A DNA stretch of 50,075 nucleotides from Bacteroidales bacterium (lineage in GTDB: Bacteria; Bacteroidota; Bacteroidia; Bacteroidales; UBA932): positions 1-50,075 of the forward strand of contig JAFTWQ010000023.1 in the NCBI GenBank assembly GCA_017465225.1, written 5' to 3'. The notes beneath the pieces were generated by a model, which was given only the letters and a program-made list of their open reading frames with translations, made no database searches and had not been told where the DNA came from. The position numbers and the translations under genes were made by a program. Numbering within the stretch: the stretch's first letter is position 1; each line of letters starts with the position of its first letter. Below are positions 36,149 to 45,545 of this stretch, one piece after another.

Positions 36149-36874
36149 ATGGAAAACATAGTGGAAATATTTCTTCTGACAGTCGGTGCAAGTTTCGTCC
36201 AGAGGACCACCGGCTTCGGTTTCGGCATCTTCATAATGACCATGCTGCCTTTCCTCATGCCTTCCTATGGAGAAGCCACTACCTTGTCAGGTCTGCTCGC
36301 TCTAACCACATCCGCCTTCATAACTTTCAGGATGCGCAAATATATATGCTGGAAAAGACTCGTGCCGATTCTGATCACATTCATCATCACCTCTGCGATC
36401 GCAATCTGCGTGCTGACAAGGATCCATGACAACACATTAAGGAAGATATTGGGTATAATACTGATAATCACCGCGTTCTATTTCGCGTTCTTCAGTACCC
36501 GCATCAAGCTCAAGACAACTCTGCCCTATCAGATCGGCGCAGGTTCCATAAGCGGAATCATGGGAGGATTCTTCGGAATGCAAGGGCCTCCTGCCGTCCT
36601 CTATTTCATATCTTCAGAGCCTGACAAGAACCATTACATGGCCATGGTGCAGACTTATTTCCTTATCGGGAACTCCATGATGACCATAGTCAGGGCCTCG
36701 AACGGTTTTCTGACCGCTACGGTCGGCCGCAATTATCTGTTCTGCATAGCGGCTGTCGCCATCGGCACATTGCTCGGCTCATGGGCATTCAAGCATATAC
36801 CAGGAAAGATTTTCCCATACGTGGTTTACTCATATATAGGAATCAGCGGATTGATAATATTACTGACATCATAA
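36149..36874 (+). CDS. TauE/SafE (TSUP) family membrane exporter
   Basis: The 241-residue membrane protein has about eight helices and the TSUP-family features GFGFGIFIMTML near the start and GGFFGMQGPPAVLYF in the middle. Such proteins move sulfite, organosulfonates or similar anions; this substrate is unknown. A reading from TTG at 36134 would place the start inside the promoter, so ATG 36149 is chosen. That gives a nearly leaderless mRNA. The ABC exporter gene starts nine bases after its stop codon. Confidence 0.88.
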   Translation: MENIVEIFLLTVGASFVQRTTGFGFGIFIMTMLPFLMPSYGEATTLSGLLALTTSAFITFRMRKYICWKRLVPILITFIITSAIAICVLTRIHDNTLRKILGIILIITAFYFAFFSTRIKLKTTLPYQIGAGSISGIMGGFFGMQGPPAVLYFISSEPDKNHYMAMVQTYFLIGNSMMTIVRASNGFLTATVGRNYLFCIAAVAIGTLLGSWAFKHIPGKIFPYVVYSYIGISGLIILLTS

Positions 36875-36883
36875 ACAGCGACT

Positions 36884-38677
36884 ATGAATCTCATCGAATT
36901 GTTTAAAAAGATCAAGCCATACGTATATCCATACAGATGGCTCGTCCTCATCACACTCATCCTTACTCTTATCGGCTCTCTGATTGCCCAGGTCAATGCC
37001 ATCGTCCTGGACCGAACTGTAGATGCAATCAATGCACTGATAAATCCGGACGGTTTCGCATGGTCCAAGGCAGCACGGATACTTACCATCATAACAGTCG
37101 TACTCCTGGGAAAGGAGGTTCTCTCGGCAGGTATAACCTTCGCACAGAACTTCTTTGGCGAAAAGATGAGGATAAACGTATCCAAAGATCTTTCGCAGGC
37201 AGTCATCGACAGGATGCTTACCTATAGAATGGGTTTCTTCTCAGCAAAAGACAATGAAACCGGAAAGCTGCAGACAAGAATCGACCAGGGAGTCAGCAGT
37301 CTCTCATCCACAGTGCAGAATTTCTTCATCGACCTTCTGCCACTGTTCATGAGCGCCATTCTTGCCCTGATCCTCATGTTCGCAGCAAACGTTTATGTAG
37401 GACTTACCGCCCTGATGATCGTGCCTATCTACATTTTCATCACCATCCGACAGGCGCGGAGGCTCCAGGGATGGCGCAGGAACATGCGTACATACAGGGA
37501 GCAGAAAAGCCATGGTGTCAAGAACATCATCGACAGCATGAACGTTATCAAGTCCTTCAACAGAGAAGGTATCGAGAGCGAAAAGCAGTGGAATATCCAG
37601 ACAGAATACTCTGACAATCAGATGCTTGTACGCAAGACCTCGTTCTACTATGACGGACTCAAAAGCTTCGTCAGACAAATCGGAACCGTGCTGATCATCA
37701 TCCTTACCGCATATCTGGTTCTCATAGAATATCCTGGCATGACCATCGGTAAGATCATGTACCATATCATGCTCTTCTCGAATGTCACCGCCCCTATCAC
37801 CCAGCTCCACCGCATCTTCGACCAGATGAACGATGCGCTTATCTATGCTGAAGGATTCTTCGACATCCTCGATGCAGACGACCAGAAGGAGCCATCCGGA
37901 AAATACCGTCCTGAAAAGGTGGAAGGCCGTTTCGAGATCTCGAATGTCGATTTCACATATCCTAACGGAACCAAGGCTCTCCACGACATAGACATGACCA
38001 TCGACAGCGGAAAGATCACAGCATTCGTCGGACTGTCAGGAGCCGGAAAGTCCACGATCCTGAATCTCCTAGTACGTTTCTATGATCCTGATTGCGGCTC
38101 GATCAAACTGGACGGCGTGGACATACGTGATTACGACATACATTTCCTCCGCGAAAACATCGGAATGGTCCTCCAGAAGAACCATATCTTCGACGGTACG
38201 ATAGAAGAGAACATACGTTACGGCCGTCCGGGAGCGACAATCGAAGAAGTACATGAGGCTGCCCGCAAAGCCTACATATATGATCAGGTCATGAAGCTTC
38301 CTATGGGCTTCCAGTCAAAGGCACAGCTTCTCTCCGGAGGACAGCAGCAGCGAATCGCAATCGCCCGCCTCTTCCTCAAGAATCCGCCGATCATCTTCCT
38401 CGACGAGCCGACCGCCAGTCTTGACGCCATAGCTACCGAGCAGATCAAGGCCAGCATCGATGCAATCAAGCGCGACAGGACAGTAGTGGTCATCTCACAC
38501 AGCATCTCCCAGATCATCGACAGCGACATCATCTATGCCCTTCGCGACGGCCGCGTCGAACAATCCGGAGATCCTGACGGTCTCTACAAGAAAGGCGGCA
38601 TCTACAAGGACATCGTCGATGCATCTGCCCGCTCCCTCAATATCGAGAAGCTGGCTGATACGCTGGATATCGACTAG
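36884..38677 (+). CDS. ABC exporter, fused permease and ATPase
   Basis: The 597-residue half-transporter has a six-helix membrane domain (about residues 1-320) and a C-terminal nucleotide-binding domain with Walker A GLSGAGKST, signature LLSGGQQQR and Walker B IIFLDEPTAS. It would work as a homodimer in the inner membrane, exporting a lipid, peptide or drug; the substrate is not evident. It follows the TSUP gene by nine bases and is ended by the hairpin at 38725-38752. Confidence 0.93.
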   Translation: MNLIELFKKIKPYVYPYRWLVLITLILTLIGSLIAQVNAIVLDRTVDAINALINPDGFAWSKAARILTIITVVLLGKEVLSAGITFAQNFFGEKMRINVSKDLSQAVIDRMLTYRMGFFSAKDNETGKLQTRIDQGVSSLSSTVQNFFIDLLPLFMSAILALILMFAANVYVGLTALMIVPIYIFITIRQARRLQGWRRNMRTYREQKSHGVKNIIDSMNVIKSFNREGIESEKQWNIQTEYSDNQMLVRKTSFYYDGLKSFVRQIGTVLIIILTAYLVLIEYPGMTIGKIMYHIMLFSNVTAPITQLHRIFDQMNDALIYAEGFFDILDADDQKEPSGKYRPEKVEGRFEISNVDFTYPNGTKALHDIDMTIDSGKITAFVGLSGAGKSTILNLLVRFYDPDCGSIKLDGVDIRDYDIHFLRENIGMVLQKNHIFDGTIEENIRYGRPGATIEEVHEAARKAYIYDQVMKLPMGFQSKAQLLSGGQQQRIAIARLFLKNPPIIFLDEPTASLDAIATEQIKASIDAIKRDRTVVVISHSISQIIDSDIIYALRDGRVEQSGDPDGLYKKGGIYKDIVDASARSLNIEKLADTLDID

Positions 38678-38724
38678 GCAGCGCCGCACCCAGCAACCGC
38701 CTGACAATCAACATATTAGAAAAG

Positions 38725-38752
38725 CCTCCTGCTCCCTTTGGACGGCAGGAGG
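38725..38752 (+). terminator. Hairpin terminator after the ABC exporter
   Basis: CCTCCTGC (38725-38732) pairs with GCAGGAGG (38745-38752) around a 12-base loop. A short T stretch follows (GGTTTC). It lies 47 bases after the ABC stop codon and before the fusion gene at 38798. Confidence 0.65.
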
Positions 38753-38797
38753 TTTCAATAAAAGATTAGTAATCAACAACTTACAAGATACGGTTAT

Positions 38798-40132
38798 ATG
38801 GCAAAGATATATGTAGCAAGCAGCTGGAGGAATCAGTATTACCCGGAAGTGGTAAATAAGCTCCGTGAAGCAGGGCATGAAGTATATGATTTCCGAAATC
38901 CGCCTCATGGACAGGGCGGGTTCAAATGGCAGAATCTGGATCCGGATTTTACCAGATGGGACGTGAATGAATACAAGCAGGGTCTGAAGCATCCGTCTTC
39001 AGAACTGCAGTTCAATACAGATCTCGACGCATTGAATTGGGCAGACACATGCCTGCTGGTGCTCCCATGCGGCCGAAGCGCACATACCGAAGCCGGCTGG
39101 ATGAAAGGTTCCGGCAAACGCACGATCGTCTATATCCCCGAAATGCAGGAACCGGAGCTAATGTACAAGCTCTTTGACCTCGTCAGCGGAGATATGGAGG
39201 AAGTTTTATGGTATTTGAAATATGGTGAGCCATACTCGGGTGATTCGAGATTTGTTGCAAAGTGCAGATTGCTGCAATCCATATATAGAGAAGAGTCCGG
39301 CCTGGCAATAAAGCCATACAAAGGTCGCGATGGAGTCCATTATTATGGAAATTATATTGAAAACGGAGAAATCACCGGAGCGAACTTTCTTGAAGAGTAT
39401 ATATTTGACTATGCAAATAAACGTGTCAGAAACAAGAAGAATTATGAAACCATCGAATCTGACAGACTCTTCAACAATCTCCTTTCAAGTCAGCCTATGG
39501 CTTTCAACCTTTTCTATCCATTGATGAAAATGCTGAAAGAATCACCGGCTGAAGCAACAATGGCAATCAGAAAAGCACTGCCTATGTTCCCGATTCATAA
39601 AGTGACTGAAATAGACCTGGAATTCATACCTGAAAATTACATGGACCTTACAGGTGACAAGAGCGCCATGGATGCCATCATCAGATTTGAATCAGCAGGT
39701 GGTAAGAGGGCGTTCATAGCTATTGAAACCAAGTATTCAGAAAATCTTGGCAGCAATGAAGCTTCAGACAAGAGCAAGACGATTGAAAAAATAAAGCAGT
39801 TGAAATGCTTCAGGCCTGACATCGAGGAAAGGATCAACGACATAAAACTCACCCAGATCTATAGGAATTTCCTTTTGAGCGAATGTTACGGGAAAAAGAT
39901 TGACGCTGAATCATATTCGATAGTTCTTGCGCCAATGGATCATACTTCTACGGATAAAGAAGTCAAATCTCTTACTGATGAACTGCGCGAAGAATATCGC
40001 GGAAGAATTCAACCTGTCGCACTGGAGGATTTCGTAAACGCCCTTATATCGAATTCTGATGGAGAATATAAAGCAGTATTCCAGAAGTTCTACGACAGGT
40101 ATCTGAATTTTGCCAAAAACTATAGCAGATAG
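38798..40132 (+). CDS. Deoxyribosyltransferase-like domain fused to PD-(D/E)XK nuclease domain
   Basis: The 444-residue protein joins two domains. Residues 1-140 resemble nucleoside 2-deoxyribosyltransferase-like proteins: IYVASSWRN at the start, WADTCLLVLPCGRSAHTEAGW in the middle, with Glu98 at the nucleophile position. Residues about 150-444 look like the PGN_0703-type restriction-endonuclease fold, with Asp292 (MDAIIRF), Glu310-x-Lys312 (IAIETKYSE) and a following Gln353. The second half is visibly more AT-rich than the first and than neighbouring genes, suggesting it was acquired separately. It stands alone between two terminators. A nucleotide-sensing nuclease for phage defence is one idea; base salvage plus an unrelated domain is another. 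Confidence 0.75.
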   Translation: MAKIYVASSWRNQYYPEVVNKLREAGHEVYDFRNPPHGQGGFKWQNLDPDFTRWDVNEYKQGLKHPSSELQFNTDLDALNWADTCLLVLPCGRSAHTEAGWMKGSGKRTIVYIPEMQEPELMYKLFDLVSGDMEEVLWYLKYGEPYSGDSRFVAKCRLLQSIYREESGLAIKPYKGRDGVHYYGNYIENGEITGANFLEEYIFDYANKRVRNKKNYETIESDRLFNNLLSSQPMAFNLFYPLMKMLKESPAEATMAIRKALPMFPIHKVTEIDLEFIPENYMDLTGDKSAMDAIIRFESAGGKRAFIAIETKYSENLGSNEASDKSKTIEKIKQLKCFRPDIEERINDIKLTQIYRNFLLSECYGKKIDAESYSIVLAPMDHTSTDKEVKSLTDELREEYRGRIQPVALEDFVNALISNSDGEYKAVFQKFYDRYLNFAKNYSR

Positions 40133-40189
40133 TATTTGACGGCATAATGCCGTGGAGCACAAAACCCTGACCACCAAGCAATTAAAGAT

Positions 40190-40221
40190 ACCCACGTGCT
40201 GTCCAAGGGGAGCACGTGGGT
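40190..40221. terminator. Strong bidirectional hairpin terminator
   Basis: ACCCACGTGCT (40190-40200) and AGCACGTGGGT (40211-40221) form a perfect 11-base-pair stem with a ten-base loop. It lies between two convergent genes, the fusion protein (plus) and the nucleoside kinase (minus), and probably ends both transcripts. Confidence 0.75.
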
Positions 40222-40268
40222 AATAGTATATTGCTGATAGTCAATCTATTAAGCTCCACAGCCGAACA

Positions 40269-41936
40269 TTACAGGCTGCTGCCGCCGATGAAGCTGCGAA
40301 GCAGTGAGGTCGAAGGAACGTCCTTGTCGGAAACAGGGGTGAAATAGCTGAGGAATTTCTTGAGGCGGTGGACCTCGCTGTATTCAGGACAGTTCTTCGG
40401 GACAGTCATGAGGATGCGCTCCGCATGGGCACGTATCACGGCAAATTCGACGAGGTATGCAGAGTTGAAAAGGACATCCGCATTTTCCTGATATGGGTAT
40501 ATCCATTTCACTTCAGAACGACGGACGTTAGGCCAGTGCATTATCGACTCGCGGGCCGTGAATGCTCCCTTATTGAAATCACGTACTATACGACGCAGAA
40601 GACGGTTGTCGCTGGTCGGGATGCAGTTGTGGTCATCAAGCGAAATGCTGGTGATCGTATTGATGAATATCCTGTATTTCGATGATTCGGCAACCTGATC
40701 GGTAAGACGCGGATTAAGGGCATGGATACCTTCAATGATGAGTATTGATCCCGGCTCCAGGCGGAGCTTTCTTCCATTGAATTCACGCAGACCCGTAACA
40801 AAGTTATATTCAGGCACATCCACAGTCTCACCTGCCAATAGTTTCAGGACATCGCTCTGCAGATATCTATGATCGACAGTCTCGAAATTGTCAAAGTCAA
40901 ATTCTCCGTTCGGAAGCCTTGGAGTATCTAGACGATTAACGAAATAATCATCGGTCGAGAATGATATCGGACGGATTCCGCACGCCTTGAGCTGAATGCT
41001 GAGACGTTTGCAGAATGTGGACTTTCCGCTGGAGCTCGGACCGGTGATCAGAACCAGACGGACAGGATTTTCCGGATCATTCACCCTTCTTTCTATCTCT
41101 TCCGCTATCTGTACTATCTTCTTTTCCTGAAGAGCCTCGGCAATCTTGATGAGGTCGCTCGCCTCTCCCCTCTGGCATGCCAGATTGACGTCTCCTACAT
41201 TCTCCAGGCCCATGATCCTGTTCCATTTGAGGTTCTCGGAAAATACGTCAAAGGTCTTCGGCTGTTCTACGAATGGAGCAAGTTCTTCAGGCTTATGCCT
41301 GCTCGGAACCCTAAGCAACATGCCTCCCCGGTACATTTCGAGACTCCATACCTTCAGATAGCCTGTACTTGACAACAGGGCCTCATAATAATAATCCGGA
41401 GTATCTTCCAATGTATAATAATTGACATACACATCTCCCGAAGTCTCAAGAAGCTTGACCTTGTCTTCATATCCGAGGCTGCGGAAAAGGCCGATGGCCT
41501 CTTCAAGAAGGACCTCATGACGACGGAACGGGATGTCAGCCTCCACAAGTTCATTCATACGAGCCTTGATCAGCTCAAGATCTGCAGAAGTCATCTCACC
41601 GCCGTCACCTTTGGAAATGGAACAGAAATAACCCTTTGAAATAGGCCTTCTCAAGACGACACGGCAGTTCGGGAACACATCCTTTGCAGCCTTGCAGAGA
41701 AGGAAGCAAAGCGAATTGCAGTACACGCTCCTGCCTATGTATGAGGTATAGTCAAGAAACTCGACCTTCCTGCTGTTGAAAGCACGGTACTTGAGTCCCT
41801 GGCTTACATTGTTCACCTTAGCACAAAGAATCGGGTATGGCTTTTCAAATTCAAAAGCCGGGAGCATATCCATTAATGCAGTACCTTCAGGGAAGGTCAT
41901 GCTTGTCTGCGTGTTGACACAAAAAATCTTCACCAT
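40269..41936 (-). CDS. Nucleoside (uridine kinase-like) kinase with TGS-like N-terminus
   Basis: The 555-residue protein starts with a TGS-like domain (MVKIFCVNTQTSMTFPEGTALMD) and a region resembling the threonyl-tRNA synthetase second additional domain. The kinase domain begins near residue 297 with P-loop GPSSSGKST (Lys305) and continues with ISFSTDDYFVNR and SILIIEGIHALNP, as in uridine kinase/phosphoribulokinase proteins. Such TGS-kinase fusions are common in Bacteroidetes and are annotated as nucleoside kinases. It should phosphorylate a nucleoside in salvage; the exact base is not known. The gene ends at the shared terminator. Confidence 0.9.
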   Translation of the reverse strand: MVKIFCVNTQTSMTFPEGTALMDMLPAFEFEKPYPILCAKVNNVSQGLKYRAFNSRKVEFLDYTSYIGRSVYCNSLCFLLCKAAKDVFPNCRVVLRRPISKGYFCSISKGDGGEMTSADLELIKARMNELVEADIPFRRHEVLLEEAIGLFRSLGYEDKVKLLETSGDVYVNYYTLEDTPDYYYEALLSSTGYLKVWSLEMYRGGMLLRVPSRHKPEELAPFVEQPKTFDVFSENLKWNRIMGLENVGDVNLACQRGEASDLIKIAEALQEKKIVQIAEEIERRVNDPENPVRLVLITGPSSSGKSTFCKRLSIQLKACGIRPISFSTDDYFVNRLDTPRLPNGEFDFDNFETVDHRYLQSDVLKLLAGETVDVPEYNFVTGLREFNGRKLRLEPGSILIIEGIHALNPRLTDQVAESSKYRIFINTITSISLDDHNCIPTSDNRLLRRIVRDFNKGAFTARESIMHWPNVRRSEVKWIYPYQENADVLFNSAYLVEFAVIRAHAERILMTVPKNCPEYSEVHRLKKFLSYFTPVSDKDVPSTSLLRSFIGGSSL

Positions 41937-41991
41937 TGGAAATCAGTTTTGGTTCCGGATGGTGAAGATACGAATATTTTTTGATATGATA

Positions 41992-43434
41992 TTACTCTTT
42001 GACCTTAATGTCGAGTTTGACAGGCTTGATCATGTTCTCCGGAGAGAGGATCGTGTCAAGGTCTTCCTTTGAAAGGATGTCATGCTCAAGGACGAGGTCA
42101 TAGATGCTCTTTCCTGTCGCCATCGCTTCTTTTGCGATTCTTGTAGAATACTTGTATCCGATCACAGGATTGAGTGCGGTAACCACGCCGAAGCTTGAGT
42201 GGATGTACTTGTCACACTGCTCCTCGTTTGCAACGATTCCGTCCACGCAGTTGACACGGAGAGTATCGAAACCGTTCATCATGATGGAAGCAGACTCGAA
42301 GCAGCACTGCGCCATCACTGGCTCCATCGCATTGAGCTCCATCTGCGCTGCCTCGGAAGACATTGCAACGCAAAGGTCGTTACCGATAACCTTGTAGCAG
42401 ATCTGGTTCATGACCTCCGGAATCACCGGATTCACCTTACCCGGCATGATTGAAGAACCCGGCTGACGTGCAGGAAGATCGAACTCATGGAATCCGCAGC
42501 GAGGGCCCGAAGAAAGAAGACGGAGGTCGTTGCAGATCTTGTTCATCTTGGTTGCCACACGGCGGAGTGCAGATGAATAACCTACCATACACGAAGTGTC
42601 AGAAGTAGCTGCGACGAGATTATCAGCAAGCTTGATGTCCCAACCTGTTATCTCACGGAGTGCTGCAATACACTTGTCGGAATATCCTGGCTCTGAACAG
42701 ATTCCGGTACCGATGGCGGTCGCGCCCATATTGACTGTAAGGAATTCCTCCGCAGCGAAATTCAGGTTGCGTATCTCATCGCGGAGAATCGAAGCGAATG
42801 CTCCGAAAGTCTGACCGAGAGTCATAGGAACAGCATCTTCAAGCTGCGTACGTCCCATCTTGAGAATGCCTGCAAACTCCTTTGCCTTAGCCTCGAACGA
42901 ATCGATAAGCGGAATGAAATGCTTCATGAACTCAAGGTGAGTCGCATAAAGACCAAGATGGATTGCCGTAGGATATGCATCATTTGTAGACTGCGAGCAG
43001 TTCACATGGTCATTAGGAGAGCAATGCTTGTATTTGCCGAGAGGATAACCCATTATCTGGAGAGCACGGTTTGCGATGACCTCATTGGCATTCATATTGG
43101 TGGTAGTTCCGGCTCCTCCCTGAATCATATCGACAGGGAAATGCTCATGATGCTTTCCTTCAAGGATCTCGCGGCATGCCTGTGTGATGCCGTTATATTG
43201 TGAGTCAGAAAGAAGGCCAAGCTGATAGTTAGCCTCGGCAGCGGCCAGCTTTGTCATCGCAAGGCCGTTGATGAAAAGAGGATAATCATTGAGATGGAAA
43301 CAGCTGATAGGGAAATTCTCAATACCTCTCAACGTCTGGACACCATAAAGGGCATCGGCAGGAACCTCAAGCGATCCTATCAAATCGCTTTCAACTCGAA
43401 CGTTTTTCAAACAATCTTCCATAATTTTTGACAT
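41992..43434 (-). CDS. aspA: Aspartate ammonia-lyase
   Basis: The 480-residue cytoplasmic enzyme belongs to the aspartase/fumarase family and converts L-aspartate to fumarate and ammonia. The family signature GSSIMPGKVNP is present (catalytic serine near residue 328), along with AGTTTNMNANEVIANRA and GRTQLEDAVPMTLGQ. Length matches AspA. Fumarase C has a similar fold, but the N-terminal EVPADALYGVQTLRGIENF run fits aspartase better. In gut Bacteroidales it supplies fumarate for anaerobic respiration. A promoter element lies at 43459-43466. Confidence 0.93.
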   Translation of the reverse strand: MSKIMEDCLKNVRVESDLIGSLEVPADALYGVQTLRGIENFPISCFHLNDYPLFINGLAMTKLAAAEANYQLGLLSDSQYNGITQACREILEGKHHEHFPVDMIQGGAGTTTNMNANEVIANRALQIMGYPLGKYKHCSPNDHVNCSQSTNDAYPTAIHLGLYATHLEFMKHFIPLIDSFEAKAKEFAGILKMGRTQLEDAVPMTLGQTFGAFASILRDEIRNLNFAAEEFLTVNMGATAIGTGICSEPGYSDKCIAALREITGWDIKLADNLVAATSDTSCMVGYSSALRRVATKMNKICNDLRLLSSGPRCGFHEFDLPARQPGSSIMPGKVNPVIPEVMNQICYKVIGNDLCVAMSSEAAQMELNAMEPVMAQCCFESASIMMNGFDTLRVNCVDGIVANEEQCDKYIHSSFGVVTALNPVIGYKYSTRIAKEAMATGKSIYDLVLEHDILSKEDLDTILSPENMIKPVKLDIKVKE

Positions 43435-43458
43435 ATTGATTACAAATTATCAGAAAAA

Positions 43459-43466
43459 CAAAGGTA
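43459..43466 (-). promoter_or_regulatory. -7 promoter element of aspA
   Basis: The minus strand reads TACCTTTG, matching TAnnTTTG, 25 bases upstream of the aspA start codon. Confidence 0.55.
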
Positions 43467-43529
43467 GCAATCAAAATCGAGAAAACAATCAAAAGCAGGA
43501 AAATAAGACATTCACAACGTATTTTTAAT

Positions 43530-43537
43530 TATATTTG
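43530..43537 (+). promoter_or_regulatory. -7 promoter element of the aldo-keto reductase/LOG operon
   Basis: TATATTTG matches TAnnTTTG and ends 20 bases before the ATG at 43558. Confidence 0.6.
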
Positions 43538-43557
43538 CATGAGATAAGAACATCGAT

Positions 43558-44400
43558 ATGGAATACATAAGCTTAAACAACGGAATAAAGATACCGGCTC
43601 TCGGCTATGGAGTGTTCAAGGTCGATCCTTCAGAGTGCGAAAGATGTGTGACCGATGCCATCAATGTGGGATACAGAATGATAGACACAGCACAATTCTA
43701 TGCCAATGAAGAGGCTGTCGGAAATGCTGTCAGAAAAAGCGGAATAAGCCGTGAAGAATTCTTCATCGTCACAAAGATATGGATATGTAATTCCGGTGAA
43801 GCTAAAGCAGAAGAATCATTAAAGGAAAGCCTCCGGAAGCTTCAGACCGACTATGTGGACCTTCTGCTTGTCCATCAGCCGTTCGGCGATTATTACGGCA
43901 CATACAGGACTTTGGAAAAGGCATTGGCTGACGGCAGGGCCAGAGCGATCGGAGTGAGCAATTTCTATGCAGACCGATTCCATGACCTTGCTTGCCATGT
44001 GAAAGTCATGCCTGCCATCAACCAGCTTGAAACAAATGTATTCAGCCAACAGACCGAAATGAGGGAACTGCTAAGCCAGACCGGAACGAAGGCGATGGCA
44101 TGGGGACCGATGGCTCAGGGAAAAGAGAATTTCTTTGACCATGAAGTTCTCAAGGCCATAGGCGCAAAATACGGAAAGACAGCATCACAGGTAGGATTGA
44201 GATTCCTCGTGCAGCAAGGTATTCCGGCAATCCCGAAAACAACAGACGTCAAGCGAATGAAGGAGAATATCGACATCTTCGACTTCGTTCTTGACGAAGA
44301 AGACATGACTATCCTTATGACCTTGAACCTCCACGATAAAGGGACAAGAGATTATACGGACCTCACATATGCAAGCAGGATAATAGCTCAGAAATTCTAG
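43558..44400 (+). CDS. Aldo-keto reductase (2,5-diketogluconate reductase-like)
   Basis: This 280-residue cytoplasmic enzyme has the complete aldo-keto reductase tetrad: Asp43 and Tyr48 (MIDTAQFYANE), Lys73 (VTKIW) and His106 (LVHQPFG). Closest in style are 2,5-diketo-D-gluconate reductase and general aldehyde reductases using NADPH. The substrate cannot be told. It is a different subtype from the L-galactose dehydrogenase-like enzyme earlier in the window. The next gene begins 14 bases after its stop codon. Confidence 0.9.
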   Translation: MEYISLNNGIKIPALGYGVFKVDPSECERCVTDAINVGYRMIDTAQFYANEEAVGNAVRKSGISREEFFIVTKIWICNSGEAKAEESLKESLRKLQTDYVDLLLVHQPFGDYYGTYRTLEKALADGRARAIGVSNFYADRFHDLACHVKVMPAINQLETNVFSQQTEMRELLSQTGTKAMAWGPMAQGKENFFDHEVLKAIGAKYGKTASQVGLRFLVQQGIPAIPKTTDVKRMKENIDIFDFVLDEEDMTILMTLNLHDKGTRDYTDLTYASRIIAQKF

Positions 44401-44414
44401 GGATAAAGCAAAAT

Positions 44415-45527
44415 ATGAAATACACTGAAATCGAAAACTGCGAGGCCTTGAGAATCGCCCTCGAAGCAGGAGGAACATTGAGACATTATGCCTTCCAGGG
44501 CATTGACTTCAACAAGTGCATGGACATGGCAATGCAATGCCGTTTCTCGGACTGCCTTTTCCTTGGCGGTTTCGGAGTCGACAATCTGAGGGACAGGATG
44601 GACGATTCGTGCTCGATCTTCCCCCGTTTCCAGGGACTGCCTTTCAGGGCGTTCCGAAGCGGTCTCTACAGCGCTAAATCGTTGTATGAAGGTTACCGTC
44701 CAGGAGATCCCGATTCATACAAGGACTGCTACGACAGCAAGGTCTATGAGCATTATCTGAAGGCCGGAAAGCAGACCGGAGACATCAAGGAGACCCTTGC
44801 CCGCATTCTTCATGACCATTCGATGAATGACGGCCTTGACGATTTCCTCCGCTCATTCGATGAAAAGAGCATCGTCGGCATAATGGGAGGCCACGGTCTT
44901 TCGCGTTGCGACGAAAGCTACAGGAAGGTCGTGCTGGTGAGCAAGAAGCTGACCGAAGGAGGAAGCCTGATGGTCAGCGGCGGAGGTCCCGGAGCCATGG
45001 AGGCCACACACCTCGGCGCATGGATGGCAGGACGCACGGAAGCCGAAGTGGACGAGGCTCTGGCCATACTCTCTGCTGCTCCGTCATACAAGGACAGGCT
45101 CTGGCTCGACACAGCATTCCAGGTTCTGGAAAAGTTCCCGACTTCGGAATATGTCAGCCTCGGAGTGCCGACATGGCTTTACGGCCATGAGCCGGCAACC
45201 CCATTCGCGACCCATATCGCAAAATACTTCGACAACAGCACACGCGAGGACACGATCCTCACAATCGCCAAAGGAGGCGTGGTCTACTCTCCGGGCAGCG
45301 CCGGCACAATGCAGGAGATATTCCAGGATGCTGTCCAGAACCATTACTTGAGCTTCGGCTATGCCAGTCCTATGGTCTTCCTTGACACAGAATACTGGAC
45401 AGAAGAGATGCCGGTCTACAAGCTCATGCAGTACCTTGTCGACAAAGGCAAATACAACAACCTCCTGCTGTCCATAACCGATTCCATCGACGACATCGTC
45501 AGAACTCTCGAAGATTTCCGCAGATAG
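44415..45527 (+). CDS. LOG-family nucleotide phosphoribohydrolase-like protein
   Basis: The 370-residue protein has a Rossmann-like domain with IMGGHGLSR, SGGGPGAMEATHLGAWMAG and SPGSAGTMQEIFQD. These correspond to the lysine-decarboxylase-like/LOG motifs (the usual GGGxGTxxE is here PGSAGTMQE). Related proteins such as PpnN cleave nucleoside monophosphates to base and ribose phosphate. An N-terminal extension of about 140 residues is of unknown role. It is cotranscribed with the aldo-keto reductase and probably ends at the hairpin starting at 45546. Confidence 0.8.
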   Translation: MKYTEIENCEALRIALEAGGTLRHYAFQGIDFNKCMDMAMQCRFSDCLFLGGFGVDNLRDRMDDSCSIFPRFQGLPFRAFRSGLYSAKSLYEGYRPGDPDSYKDCYDSKVYEHYLKAGKQTGDIKETLARILHDHSMNDGLDDFLRSFDEKSIVGIMGGHGLSRCDESYRKVVLVSKKLTEGGSLMVSGGGPGAMEATHLGAWMAGRTEAEVDEALAILSAAPSYKDRLWLDTAFQVLEKFPTSEYVSLGVPTWLYGHEPATPFATHIAKYFDNSTREDTILTIAKGGVVYSPGSAGTMQEIFQDAVQNHYLSFGYASPMVFLDTEYWTEEMPVYKLMQYLVDKGKYNNLLLSITDSIDDIVRTLEDFRR

Positions 45528-45545
45528 CATATATCTCATATCGGT

